Shown in pieces: positions 49,400 through 61,466 of a stretch of 64,000 nucleotides of DNA. The stretch lies in NCBI RefSeq assembly GCF_020360975.1, contig NW_025408669.1, positions 4,526,001 to 4,590,000 on the forward strand, read 5' to 3'. The notes beneath the pieces were generated by a model. It did not search any database and was not told where the DNA came from. It was given only the letters and a program-made list of their open reading frames with translations. Positions within the stretch are counted from its first letter, which is position 1. The number at the start of each line of letters is the position of its first letter. The translations under genes and the position numbers were made by a program. The DNA comes from Hirsutella rhossiliensis. Lineage: Eukaryota > Ascomycota > Sordariomycetes > Hypocreales > Ophiocordycipitaceae.

Positions 49400-52300
49400 T
49401 TAGGAACTTATATTAAGGATAGACCGTCTTTAAATTTATAGAGTAATCTAGGTCTTAATTCCTTTATAAAAATATCAGCTATATTATCTTCTAATTTAAT
49501 ATAAAAAACTCTAATTTCCCTTCTCTTATACTAGTTCTAGTATAGTAATAGCTAATCTTATATACTTAGACCTTTATAAAATTCCGGATTTTCTGCTAAT
49601 TTAATAGCAGTAGTATTATCCGTTAAAATAGGAGGTATAGTATTAGGAATCTTAATAGATAGATCCTTAGTAATATTTTTAAAAAGCATATTTAAATAAA
49701 TAGCTTCTTTATTTGCCTTCCTAAGGCTAATATACTCTGCTTCGTAGGTAGAAAGGGCAACGGCCTTCTGCAGAGCTAGCTTATTATATTATTATATATA
49801 TAAAACAGTAACCGGAAAAGGATTTTCCGTCCGTTAAATCCGACGCCTAGCTAGAGTCGGTAAAACCCTTTATATATAGATGGGTAAAAGGGATATTGCA
49901 ATTATATTTAATCTTTAGGCTAGGGAATTTATTTAAATATTTCTAAATTATATTTAAAGCCTTAAAATACGTTTAGTCGGGCTTAGCCGCGAATCTAGCA
50001 TAGGAAATTATAGAATATAAGATATCTAGCCTAGTAAATAAGGCTAAGTATAATAGAGATCCTATTTCTTTCTAAAATTATAATATATCTTCCTTAGAAG
50101 GTAATTCCTTTGCTTTTATAAGCTTAAAGCCTACTATAGCGGTAAATTCAAGTTCCTAAACCTTCTTTATTAAATTCCTTTAATTTATTTAAGGTATAAT
50201 TTTCTTAGGATATATATAGCTCTTTATTTTCTCGGTTTATTATAATATTTAGACCTAAGAAGTCTTTTATATCTCCTAAGATAGTAAAATCTAGGAATTT
50301 AGATAATTCTTTAAATAATCTTTCTTCTATTATAGATTTAGAGGCCCTACTATAAGAAAGTCGTCGACGTGAATTGCTAAGGCTATACTATAGTCCTTAT
50401 TTATAAATACTCCTTATCTATTAAAAGAGGAAGAAATCCGAGATTATTTAGTATAATTTTTCAATGATTATACTAGAGCTTAGGACTTTATTTTAGGCTA
50501 TATAATGCTTTCTTTAGCTTTGCTTTAATTTAACCGGTTTTATATAGGTCTAGGAATTTAGTTAATTTAATTCCTTTAGCTCTATAAGCTAATCTATATT
50601 TTAAATAATATTCTTTAAGAGCGTATTCTTCGTAGCCTATAGGAAGATCGATATATACTTCGCTATCTATATCGGTATATACGAAGGCATTTATTATATC
50701 TATCTACAAAGCTTCGAATTCGTAGATAATAGCTAAAATAAGTAGAATTCTAATAGATTTAGGTCTAGCCGTAGTCGAGAAGGTATCTAGGAAATCTAAG
50801 CTATAGATCTGCTTAAATCCCTATATTACGAAACGGGCTTTATATTTTATTATATTATTTTAACTATCCTTCTTAATAGTATAGACCTAGCGGCTCCTAT
50901 AGCCTCCCTATCCCTAGGAGGTAGGAAAATTCTATGTTTTATATTTAATTAGCTAGATAATTTCCTTAATTATAGCTTCTTTCTAAAATGCTATTTTAGG
51001 GCTATTTATTGCCTATTTATAGGTCTTTAGAATTTTAGATCCTAATTTTCTATACTAGCTAGAATTAACTCTATAAAATCGTAGTTTAGAAATAAATTAA
51101 CGTTAGGGTATTCGATATAGTTAGAATCGAACCCTTCCGGCTTCTTAGGTAATTCTACTACTATTTTACTAGTAGTAGGAATAGGATCGTTATTTAGAGA
51201 CTCTTCTTCTATAGAGGCGAGGACTTTTATCTCTAGGTTCTTTAGTAGCTTCCTCTATAGGGATATAGCTTTCTAGCTTATCTTTATTCGAATATAATTA
51301 AAATCAAAGGTATTATTACTACTAGAGATTTCTAGATTTTTATAAATTTATTTTCTAGTATAGTAATATCTCTAGAGATAGTAATCTTTCTCTTAGAAAA
51401 TCCTAGATTTTATATGCATTTTCTAAATAGCCTACTATTATTCCCTTAAAAGCTCTATTATCTAGCTTATCTTTAGGGTCTTTATTTTTATAATATATAA
51501 GGCTTCCGAAGGTCTTAATTTTATTTAAGGTCTCGAAGGGTAGTATTATATTATCCTCTTTCTATAAGACTTTTAAATCCTATCGTAGAATACGGTGATC
51601 TATTATATAAATAGGTAGCTATTAAAACAGCTTCTCCCTATAGGTATTTAGGAAGCCTAGCAGTAAATAAAAGAGCTCGTACTTTTCTAATATTATACGA
51701 TTTATTCTTTCTATTCTACCGTTAGATTTAGGCGTCCTAGGAGGACTAGAATTAAAGGTAATTCCTTCCTTTTCGCAGTAGAGCTTTATTTTATATATAA
51801 ATTCTTTAGCATTATTAGAAAATGCTTCTCTAATCCTAGTATTTTTAGGGTTATTTTCTACCCTATTTTTAAATTCTAGGAACCTATCTAAAGCTTCCCC
51901 TTTTCTTCGAAGAAGGTATATTTCTAGATATCGGGTTCCTACGTCTAGGAAAGAAATATAATAGTAATATTTATTATAAGTAGGCACTTTAATTAGCCCC
52001 TAAATATCTAATACTATTTTTTCTAAATAGGAATAAGACTTATACGAGGGTTATTTATTAACCCTATTCGTTGCTTTAGCTCTAATATATATTTTGCACT
52101 GCCTTATTTTATTTTCCTCTTCTAGAGGCATTTTTATATCCTTATTATATCTTTTTAATATTTCTAAAATAGCCCTACTATTTATATGCCCTAAGCGTAA
52201 GTGCTAAGTATAAAAATCTATATCCTTTGCTTTAAAGATATAATTTTTCTACTATACAGGAACTTAAATACTAAGTCCCCCTTTCCTTTTACTAATATAA

Positions 52301-53690
52301 AGGAAGCTTTTCCCTAGTAAACTTTAGACTTAATTTCTTTATAGTTAATAAGGAAATTCTTATTAGATACTATATGCCTAGTAGCTCCGGTATTATATAT
52401 AAAATCAAAGATCCTTTTATTCTTATAACTAGGAAATCCTCCTTCTCTTACCTTTAAGACTAATTCCTTTATTCTAGGAATCGAGGCTTTAGAGGTCCTA
52501 AAAAGAGTCTTTATTAGCTTCTGCTATAGGGGTAATTATAGAGGTTAAAATTACCTCTAAATCCTTAGACGTATATATAGGGGTCGGGGCCCTAGAGAGG
52601 TCTATAAGGTCGATATCTAGGTCTATATTTTCTTCTTACGAAGCTATATTTAAGACCTTATTACTATCTTCCGAATCGGACTCTAGCTCGGTAATTCGAG
52701 CCTTCCTTCTTTATTAGTAGTAGAAATGCTACTAGAAGGATTTCTTCCTAGAAGAAGAAGAAGAAGAAGATTTTCTTCTTAGAAATTCGAGTCCTATCGT
52801 CCTTTTTCCTTTATTTAATACCTAATAAGGGGAGCCTTATTTAGGTGTAATTTATAGCAATTTACTATAAAATGCCCTGGTTTTTATATTCCTTATAATA
52901 AGGAGTATCCGTAGAATTTCTATAGGATTTCTAAGGCCTTCCTGTATTAAGAAGGCTTTCTCCGAAGATTCGTCTATATCCTCTATTCTTCTAGCTTCGT
53001 CTAAAAGACTAGCTATAGGGTTTCGAGGTAAACGCCGTAGAATTATACCTAAGGCTCTACGTAATATTTATAATATAGCTTCTAAATTCCTTATTAAGGC
53101 AATTAAGAATCCATGCTATAAGAATAACTTCTAGAATTTCTATATTACGGGATTTTAAATCCTCGTAGATTTCCTTTACCTTATAAAGGTATTTCTCTAA
53201 ATTAGAGTCCGAGGGACTAAGATTAAAGAGCTGCTTAATAAGTAGATAATTCGACGAAAAGTTCGACGGATTATATAGCTTTTTAAGCTCATCCCACGCT
53301 TCTTTAGCATTTTTTAGATACCGAATTTATATTAAGGGACTATCTTCGACTTAAAGGAATATTATAGATAAAGCCTCCGTAGTCTATATATAATTTACTT
53401 ACTTTAGAGCAGCAATAAGCTTTTCTTTTATAAGGATAGCTTCTATCCTCGTAGTCTATAAGGTATAATTTAAATTTCCCTTAAGTCTAGTAAATTTATA
53501 TTCTTTCTATCTACCTATTTTATATAAATTCGGTATTATTTCGTTCGTAGGGATCGAGAAGTCTAGACGGGAGTTTAAGAGCGTAGGAAGGTAAAAGAAG
53601 TCGGGGGGAATTTCGAAAGGAATTTTAATTAAATATTTCGACGAGGAATTTCAAAGGTATAAGTAGTTAATTTCCCGGCTTAAAAGGAGC
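49400..53690 (-). pseudogene. Copia gag-pol of D2 (RIP-degraded)
   Basis: From the right: Gag at about 53.6-52.9 kb, with a zinc knuckle near 52,857-52,900 in which spacing CX2CX4HX4C can be followed and the His and last Cys survive. Next come the protease and linker with a GAA/AAG-rich stretch at about 52,755-52,775. The integrase core includes the longest open piece, 51622-51987 (121 codons): SFLDVGTRYLEIYLL has the first Asp, NNAKEF stands where the second Asp is expected (Asn now), and PKSNGRIERINRII has the Glu. RT follows at about 50.9-50.3 kb and RNase H near 49.7-49.9 kb, where the complement encodes the KSxSGY and EA-rich blocks seen in the element at 1-2.4 kb. It is inactive because of stops and active-site changes. 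Confidence 0.87.
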
Positions 53691-53707
53691 AAGCCGGGCT
53701 TATAACC

Positions 53708-54275
53708 TCTAAAGGTATATAAGCAAAAGCGGAATTTTAGGAAATCAAGGAATCACGTAAGACTACGTAATAGAGGGGAGGAAGGAGTATAAGGTAGGAT
53801 TTTCAACGGAATTTATTAGTAGTGTATTAGTATATAGAAGAGGTGTTAAAGTTAATAATTCTCTATCTATCTACTAGCGGAAATGCTGTCTTATATAGAC
53901 AATTGTAGCTAAACGGAAGAACCTTTCGGGACCAGATTTAGGCTGCCGTATAGCCCTAAGACTAGGGAATTCCGTGATACCTCGAGTGAATCTAGAAGTG
54001 TCTTAGTTCTACTAATATTCGTGTTTAAAGGAGGTTGGTCGTGCCGGTATTCTTAAGAGGTCTTAGCTAGCATTCTAAGCTAGCTCTGTTCCTTCGATTC
54101 CCGATTATATGATAACCGGCAACCCGTTTAATGCATAATAACATGCAAAATAACGAGCGATTCTTACTCTATAGGATAAGATTTTGTCTATAATTAATAT
54201 ACTACTTATTAGCTTATATAATCGGGAGAGTATATTATAGCTGCTTTATTTATAGTAGGAACACCGTTCCTTATA
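53708..54275 (-). repeat. 5' LTR of D2 (568 bp)
   Basis: Direct repeat of 48470-49037, ending GGAACACCGTTCCTTATA. It contains the short inverted motif ggaac...gttcc near its end. Confidence 0.92.
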
Positions 54276-54280
54276 ATAGT

Positions 54281-57200
54281 TTACTATTTAACGTAAGTTA
54301 GGCCGCGGGGAGCTAACGGTCTTAGTCTACTTAGTTATAGGCTACGACGGCCTATAAGTAAGCCTATACCTCTTAGTTAACCCTCTTAGGCCCTCCGTTA
54401 GTCTATAAGTAATATACTATACTAAGTAGCTATATAATCTAAAGTAGTTAGTATAGGTGCTATTAAAAGCGGCTAGTTTAATTTAATCCCCTATTACTTA
54501 TAATAAAGGCTAGCTAGCTATATAAGCGGGCCTAGTACTATAGGAAGCGCTCTATATAAGACTTTATATCTATAGATAGTATTAGCTTTAATATTATAAA
54601 CTTATTAAGTCGGTCCTTAATTACTTATATATAGCGGTTACCGCCCTTTATAAGTAGGAGGTCTATTATAAAGTCTATTTATATATACGTATAAAACTAG
54701 TCGGGCACCGGAAGCTACTTAAGTAGCCCATTAAGCTACGCCCTTTAAATCTTAGTACGGCCGTAGATATTATAGTTATAAAGAAAGCAGCGAACGTAAT
54801 ACTATAAGAGGGGCTAGTAGAAATCCCTCGTAAGGCCTACTACTATACCCTACTTACCTAGGTAGCCTACGATACTAAAGTTATAGACGAGCTAAACTAG
54901 CTTCCCTTAGAGCTCGTTTTATTTATCTAGCTCTAGCGGTCTATCCTTCTTCCTAGCTTCTATAGTATACGGCGCGCTTAGTACCTATAGTCTCCCCCGC
55001 TAACGTAGGTGCCCTTATAGGTCGATATAATAGTCGGCTACTTATACCTTTAGCTTTAGCTTTAGATTAAGGCGTCGAGCGCCGGACTTAACGGCGCGGC
55101 GTACGCTCTTATAGGTATAGTCTAGAGACGATATCCTATCTTATAAGCGCTAGAGGACCTTATCTTAGAATACCTACGCCATACGCGCCTTTAGGCCGGT
55201 CTATCCTTCCTCGCTAGGCTAAGGTAAAGGTATAAGGGAAGGCTTATCCGTTAGCGCCGCGCCTTCCCTTACTAAGGAAGCTCCTATATAAGTCCGTAGC
55301 GCTTCTTATAGGATAAGCTATAGATCCTAGGCCTCGATATCCGCTCTTATTAGCTAGTCTTAATCCCTCTAAGAAAGCGTATTTAGGACTATAAAGTCCC
55401 GCCCTAGCCGGTACTTAATCGAGAAGTTAAAGCGTAAGAGATACTCTACCTAGCGGGCTTACCGCTCTAAGAGGTACTAGCGAGTTATAAAGTACTTAAG
55501 GTTCCTATAGTCTATAAGAACCTTAAAGCTCTTATAGCTTTAAAGCTTTACTTATTATTACTTAAGGTAGCTAATAATTACTAGTATCTCCTTATCGTAA
55601 ATAGCGTAATTCCGCTCTACTAAGGTTAGCTTATAGGAGTAGAACGCTATTAGTTACTTTTACCTATTTACCTCTTAAGAGAGCGTTCCTTTAAGTGCCT
55701 AGCCGCTATAGTCTACTTTAACTAACGTAGACTAGTCGAAGTCCTACTAAAGTAGTACCGGGGCTTAAGAAAATAAGTCCTTAAGCGTATAGAACGCTCC
55801 TTCCTATATAGGCCCCTAGCGAAAAGTAGTCTACTTCCTAGTAATCTCGTTTAAAGGTATTATAATATAGGAGAAGCCCTTAATAAATATCCTATAATAG
55901 TTCGCGAACCTAAGGAAGCTCTATATACTTATCTATATAGTTAGGGCAGCTTAGTCCCGAATCGCTTAGATCTTTATAGGATCTGCCTATATACCTACGC
56001 TAGCGTAAATAATAAAGCCTAGGTACTTAACCCTCTTAACCTTAAATTCGTACTTATCTAAGTTAAGGTAAAGCCTATAAAGTTAAAGGCGCTTTAAGAC
56101 CCTCTATACTTTCTATATATAGTCCTTATAAGAGCCGCTTATATAGATAAGGATATTATCTATATATATAGAGGCGAACTTATTAAGGAAGTCTTAAAGC
56201 ACGTTATTAATATAACGCTAGAAGGTAGCGGGCGCTCTTAAGAGGCTAAAGGGTATTATAAGCTACTCGAATAAGCTATAGCGTATATAGAACGCTATCT
56301 TTTACTCGTTACCCTTTAAGATCTATACCTTATAGAACGCCTATTTTATATCTAGCTTTATAAACTACTTTGCCTTTAAAAGGTTATAAAGCGTATCCGA
56401 GATTAAGGGTAAGGGGTAGCGGTCTAGCCTTATAATTATATTTAGAGCCCTATAGTCGTAATAGAACTATATCCCGCCCCTTAGTTTATATATAAATAAG
56501 ACTAGCGCTCTTACTTTAGAGCTACTTACTTAAATAAAACCCTTATCTAGGAGGTCCCTTAGCGTCTTCTTTAGTACTAGTAGCTCTACGTATAATATAC
56601 TATATAGCGGTCTAAATAGTATAGGTAGTTCTTACCCCTTTTTATCGGTATAGAGTACGATCTTATAGTCTACCCCTAGCTTATATAGGTTAAGCTTATC
56701 TACTTCTTAGGACTTAAATAGTAGTAGGAGGTCGTAAAAGCGCTTTAGTATCTACTACTATAGCTTAGAGGGCGACTTTAGCTTCTTTACTTAGAGGGCC
56801 TTATCGATATCCGCTAGGCTAACTATATAGACTACTACGTTAGCCGCTACCTAGCCTTCCTCCCGCTTTAACTATTATATAGTTCCTATAAAGATAGAGG
56901 TAAGGACTTCTTATACTAAGTATAAAGCTCGTACGCTTAGTCCTACGCCTATAGAACTATCGTTATAGCGGACCTACTATTACGTAGGCCTAAACTATAG
57001 CTTCTTTTAATATAAAACCGAGTATAACTCTATATATAATAACTAGGGTTTCCTAAGCCCTTTATCGCGCCTAAGGCGCCCTTTACTCGCCTTAAGGCGA
57101 TCTTTTCTACTAGTACTTATATCTCTTATATAAGCGCCTCGTTAACTATAGCATAGCACTAGTAGCCCTTATCTATAAGGGCGGCGATAGGTAAGGAGTT

Positions 57201-58440
57201 ATTAACTATAACTTATATTAAAGTAAGCTCCTTTTTTATATAGGCGGATAATTCCTCTTTCTCCTTTACTAGTACTAGTAATTAAGGCTCTAGAGCCCGT
57301 CTTTACTCTAAAGCTACTCTTTTTCCTCTAGGCCTAAGGGAGCGGAGTCCTCTTTATCGTTTAAAGTAAAGAGCGGTTCTATCTTTACTACTTAAACTAC
57401 TATAGGCCGCTTAGCTAAAAGGAAGGGGCATTTTAATATAAAGTATATAGACGCGCTATAATATAGGTAGCGGCCGTTAGCTTTCCTTTTCTTAATTTCC
57501 TTACTTATTACTTACTTTACCCGCTACTTAAAGAGTAGGATAGTATAAGGGATATTCGAAAACGACTTCCTACCGCGTTTAGCTCGGTCTATATAGGTAG
57601 CCGATATTAAGGTATCTTTATTAGTATTAATAGTTAGCTATTCCTCTTATAAAGGGGCGGTAATCCTATTACCGCTATATAGCGTACGCTTATAAAGCTT
57701 TTAGAAATATAGCGTTTACTTATAGCCCTATACTACCTTTATTAACTAGCTTATATACTCGCCGTAGTTAGTAGGTATAATTATAGGGATAAGTAGCTTT
57801 TATAGGGCTAGCGTAATCGAGTTCTATAACTATATAAGCTTCGCGCTATCTTCTTATATCGTAGTTCCTACTACTTATAAGAGCGTCTCTTTAAAGTTAA
57901 GGAGGAATTTACTAAAGGTTTACCTATCCCTTTACTTAAGGGTCTATAGCCTATCTTATACCTTCTCCCGCTCTTATATATTGCCGAACGTATATATAAG
58001 GTATTAGAAGAAGTCCTATAGGTCGCGTCTGCCTCTAGGGCCGCCCTTATCCTAGAATCTAGAGATCCGCTATATCTAGGGCTCCGGTAGTATATAAAGG
58101 AGCGAATACTACGCTATATTATAATAGCCGTTTAGGCCCTATTTCTCGTTTATTATAAACTTCGTTTATAGCTAGCTAAGGAAGAAGTAAAAGGACTTAG
58201 GCTTACTATCCTAAGTCGGCTAAGGAAGCAGCTTCTATATCGGTAGTACCGCCGCCGTAACCGGTATTACTAAGGTTATAGGGGTTAACGCTAGTCTTAT
58301 AGACGGCTCCCTTAGTATAGCGAGAACCTTATTTTTCTCGCTAGCTATCGCGCTTTTAATCGCTTCTAGGATAGCTATAATACTTCCTATCCGCTTAAGG
58401 GGTAGTAGGGTGCTCCTTTAAGGAAGCGGCACCCTTTCTA
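54281..58440 (-). pseudogene. gag-pol of B'', main part
   Basis: Inverse of B 14,500-18,790. The integrase catalytic region is at about 54.4-54.7 kb, RNase H at about 55.5-55.8 kb, the RT box near 56,160 (complement of YIDNILIY) and the protease site ALIDKG near 57,180. Stops are TAG/TAA. Confidence 0.85.
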
Positions 58441-58479
58441 GGGAGATATCTATTAGATCTATTAGTTAATAGCTTATAC

Positions 58480-58665
58480 TATTATAGAGTAGGTAGAGGC
58501 GTATATATAGGTACTATCTATAGGATAATATTAATAAGCTATATAGAGCTCTTTTATACGTAGCTAGCCCGCCCCTATACTTATAAGATCTAGCCCTTTA
58601 TATATAACTATACGGCTTAAGCCGCGGCCTAAGCCTATTACCTATAATAGTTAAAGACTCTTATA
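58480..58665 (-). repeat. 5' LTR of B''
   Basis: 186 bp, partner of 45977-46162. It is followed by the duplicated ATTAC at 58666-58670. Confidence 0.92.
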
Positions 58666-58670
58666 ATTAC

Positions 58671-59515
58671 GCTTACCTAACTATAGACTTATAGGGGTAG
58701 CGGAGATAGAGGCGGGGGCTAAGGGGCCGGGCGTTATAAGTAGCGGCGGGGACGGCGTCGTTACCTTAAGGGGCGACGTAAGAGCGAATAGCGTAGTAGA
58801 GGCGGCGGCGGCGGCGGTAGGAGCGGTAGTAGCGGCGCGGGTAGGAGCGGCGGTAGCGGCGGAGTCGTCGTCGGCCGCGGCTAGCACGGCGTCGACGAAT
58901 AACTCCGCACGCTCTAAGAAGGAGGAGGTAAAAGAGGGAGAGGCAGATATATCTATCGCGGAAGTTAGTACGACGGAATATAGCCTCCTACTCTATAAGG
59001 CGCGGAACTTATTAGTTAGAGTTATTATTATTATTAAGGCTATTATTACTACTACTACTACTACTATAAGTATATATTAATAGAGCGGCCTATATAGCTA
59101 AGAACGGACTAACGCCTTAGGTAAAGTAGAACTTACTTATTAATACTACTATTACGGTTAAAGAAGGGAGAGAAGGAAGGGAAGGGGGAAGGGGGGGATA
59201 CCGCTTTATATACCTCTTAGTAGAGGATACTACCTAAGGTAAAGGGGACGGGTAACCTAAGGCTTATATAGGTCCGGACTAGCCGCCGGCTACCTAGGGG
59301 CGTATATAATAGGTTACGCCCTTATTTAAATAGCTAGCTAGCCGATAAGTATAGAGCTAGGTCTTAGCTACCTAGGCTAACGGGCGTAGGGATAATAGGG
59401 CTAGTAGGGCCGGCCCTATTAATAAGAAAGGGTAGGGAAGAGCCCGCGGTATAGGCCTAATTATATAGGAGCCGTTAATAGGGCAGCGCTACGCCGCGCT
59501 CGAGGGAGGGTATTA
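58671..59515 (+). pseudogene. B' continued: 5' half of its antisense ORF and 3' leader
   Basis: Collinear with B 20,262-21,101. On the minus strand 58681-58887 is fully open (an Ala/Thr/Pro-rich segment of the antisense ORF with AADDDSAATAAP). The end of the element contains the purine tract gggaggg at 59504-59510. Confidence 0.75.
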
Positions 59516-59701
59516 TATAAGAGTTTTTAACTATTATAGGTAATAGGCTTAGGCCGCGGCCTAAGCTATATAGTTACGTATAGAGGGCCGGATCCCGTAA
59601 GTATAAGGGCGGGCTAGCCGCGTATAAAAGAGCTCTATATAGCTTATTAATATTATCTTATAAACGGTACCTATATATATACCTCTGCTTACTCTATAAT
59701 A
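59516..59701 (+). repeat. 3' LTR of B'
   Basis: 186 bp, direct repeat of 32217-32402. It is followed by the duplicated CTAGC at 59702-59706. Confidence 0.92.
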
Positions 59702-59706
59702 CTAGC

Positions 59707-59880
59707 TAGTTAAGGAAGAGAAACTAATACTAAGATTTAGTACTATTAATTTCTTAGATTATTATTATACGTACCTTATTATTAAGGCTAAGATCCTTCT
59801 ATATATTATATACCCCTTTTAATCTCTCGAAGATAAATAGCCGGCGAACGCCGAGGTCCTAGGAAGTAGTACTCTTTAAG
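59707..59880 (-). pseudogene. Upstream part of the ORF split by B'
   Basis: A minus-strand frame from about 59,880 to 59,707 with RRLFIFERLKGVYNI and DLSLNNKVRIIII, in phase with the frame at 32,216-31,190 after removal of B' and one CTAGC. Family unknown. Confidence 0.4.
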
Positions 59881-60780
59881 GCTATATATTAAACCGGTAT
59901 ATAGGAATAAAGTAAACGGGAGACTTAGATATCGGAATCTATACGTAGTAAGTTATAGATAGTCGTCTTAAATAAGCTTCCGGAGCTTAGTCCTCTACTA
60001 GGGCGCCTTTAATATCGGCTATATTAAGGTTACTATAAGCTAAGCGTATAACTATATCCGGCCGGTCTATTTAAGGTTTTAGTATAAAAATCCTTAGTAA
60101 GAGTTAGACTTAATTCGTACTAGGCTATAAGATAATATACTTACGTAGTTATTTAAGCCTTTAGAAATAATAGGGATGTCCGTTACCTATATATTTAGAC
60201 TCTTTAATCTCTCGGATTAGGAGTCTAACGTCCTAGTTACGTCGAAGGGGCTCTTACTATCTCGAACTAGATCTAAAAGGTACTTGCCGTTATATAAGCT
60301 GCCGTTAGGCATTAAATGCTACTTATCCTCTTAAGGCATTATAACTATTTCGATAATATCGATAGGTATAATACGTAAAGTAAAGGAGAGAGCTGCTAGT
60401 CTTTGAGGGGTCTCGTAAATAATAAGGGCAGTAAAGATTTTATACGATTCGGCTATATAAGGGATTTACCGGTAATCTACCCGGTCTTATAATCGCATAG
60501 GGTCTAAGTAAGTGTTCCCTTATTAAATAAGGGCTATAGAATTACCCTATACACCGTAATACTAGCTCGTTTAAGGGGCATATAGAGGCGTGTGACTAAT
60601 AAGGGCCTTTAAGCTAAGAACGCCGGTTATATATATATAACCCCCTTCTACCTCGATTAGGGGTCTAGGCTATGCTTTCCTTACGTACCTTTATAAAGGG
60701 GCATTATACGTAATATACTATAGGAGCCTAAATAAAGAAAACGCTAGCTATATATCGCACGTAAGCTCTATAGAATATAA
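59790..60780 (-). pseudogene. Degraded membrane-associated fungal protein (possibly DUF3176-like)
   Basis: A minus-strand frame reads from about 60,720 to about 59,790 (about 310 codons), broken only by TAG/TAA. Pieces are PLIEVEGGYIYITGVLSLKA, IAESYKIFTALIIYETP, HLMPNGSLYNGKYLLDLVRD and SILSYSLVRIKSN. Near the end comes one hydrophobic segment YLSLPFTLFLYTGLIYSL, followed by a basic RRSPAIYLREIKRGI. A C-terminal helix of this kind followed by a basic tail is typical of fungal DUF3176 proteins, but I did not find their other marks, so the name is only a suggestion. It overlaps, in another frame, the unidentified ORF interrupted by B'. Confidence 0.4.
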
Positions 60781-60939
60781 ATAGTAGCTTTTATCTAGAA
60801 GAGCCCTAGAGTATATATAGTAAGGGGTCTAAGAACCTAGGTTTAGAGTTAGCAGCGAGAAACGCTATATAAAGGGCTCCTTATAGACAGTGTTTATCTC
60901 TAAGAAGGGGGAAATTTTTAGTTTCCGGCGACGCGTCGC

Positions 60940-60949
60940 CTAGATTATA
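60940..60949. repeat. Target-site duplication of the MITE, left
   Basis: CTAGATTATA, identical to 61457-61466. Confidence 0.85.
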
Positions 60950-61456
60950 AGTAAAGCTATTTATACAACGCCCTTTTACTATTAGTATAATAGATCTATT
61001 TTTTCGGTACGTACACCCGCTAGCCCACCCCGCCTAAAGTACCGCGCCCGGCCTAGCAAGTATCCGTATCTTTTAAATGCCCTCGTCCACACATATATAC
61101 ATTGCGCCCACCTACACCTACCTACTTATCTATACACATAAATTTAAAGCTATCCGGCAGCGGCGGCGGCAGCGGCGGCAGCTGCAGCCGGGTTAATTAG
61201 TGGGCTATTGCAATATAAACTTGAGGCTAGAAATGCGTTATTTGAGCGAATTAAGCGGACGCGTTGTGCGGCCGCAGCTGCGCCGGCGGAAGGGGCGCAA
61301 AGTGTGTATGTATATATGGACGAGGGCATTTAGAAGGTACGGGTACTTGCTAGGGCGGACGCGGTATAAGTGGTGCGGGGGCCTGGCGCGGGTACGTACC
61401 GAAAAAATGGATCTGTTATACTAATAGTAAAAGGGCGTTGTATAAATAGCTTTACT
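60950..61456. mobile_element. 507-bp MITE with long terminal inverted repeats (Mutator-like size of duplication)
   Basis: The left end AGTAAAGCTATTTATACAAC is matched in inverse at the right end, GTTGTATAAATAGCTTTACT. The inverted arms continue with small differences for roughly 150 bases (through 'gtacgtac' and the 'aaatgccctcgtcc' block). The perfect 10-bp target duplication CTAGATTATA fits the 9-11 bp size of Mutator-type transposases. There is no transposase inside; an open frame at 61200-61424 uses a GTG start and is probably chance. CpA and TpG are common inside, although both flanks are depleted. Confidence 0.85.
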
Positions 61457-61466
61457 CTAGATTATA
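61457..61466. repeat. Target-site duplication of the MITE, right
   Basis: CTAGATTATA, identical to 60940-60949. Confidence 0.85.

Larger units (their letters stand above)
48470..54275 (-). mobile_element. Copia-type element D2, 5,806 bp, inserted in B''
   Basis: 568-bp LTRs (48470-49037, 53708-54275) are flanked by a perfect ATAGT duplication (48465-48469, 54276-54280). On the minus strand the order is gag, integrase, RT, RNase H, which is the Copia order. It lies in B'', which lies in B', so it is the youngest of the nested elements. The LTRs still contain many CpA and TpG sites, whereas the internal part is heavily RIP-mutated. Confidence 0.93.
45977..58665 (-). mobile_element. Element B'' (family B), inverted, inserted in B'
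   Basis: 186-bp LTRs at 45977-46162 and 58480-58665 are flanked by a perfect ATTAC duplication (45972-45976, 58666-58670). gag-pol is on the minus strand (about 58.4 kb down to 54.28 kb, then 48.46 kb to about 47.65 kb). The antisense ORF is on the plus strand. It is interrupted by Copia element D2. Without D2 it is about 6,880 bp. The purine tract, read on the minus strand, is gggaggg just inside 46,165-46,180. Confidence 0.92.
32217..59701 (+). mobile_element. Element B' (family B) carrying nested insertions, 27.5 kb stack
   Basis: 186-bp LTRs at 32217-32402 and 59516-59701 are flanked by a perfect 5-bp duplication CTAGC (32212-32216 and 59702-59706). The element is split by A' (36712-44519) and by B'' (45977-58665). 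Its own sequence is 32217-36711, 44520-45976 and 58671-59701, which add up to about 6,980 bp and match B at 7,011 bp. This proves that B' is the oldest insertion in the stack. The purine tract gggaggg precedes its 3' LTR. Confidence 0.93.

Noticed and set aside
61200..61424. 74-codon frame inside the MITE
   Set aside because: It starts with GTG, lies within the core and inverted arm of a nonautonomous element, and has no protein features.
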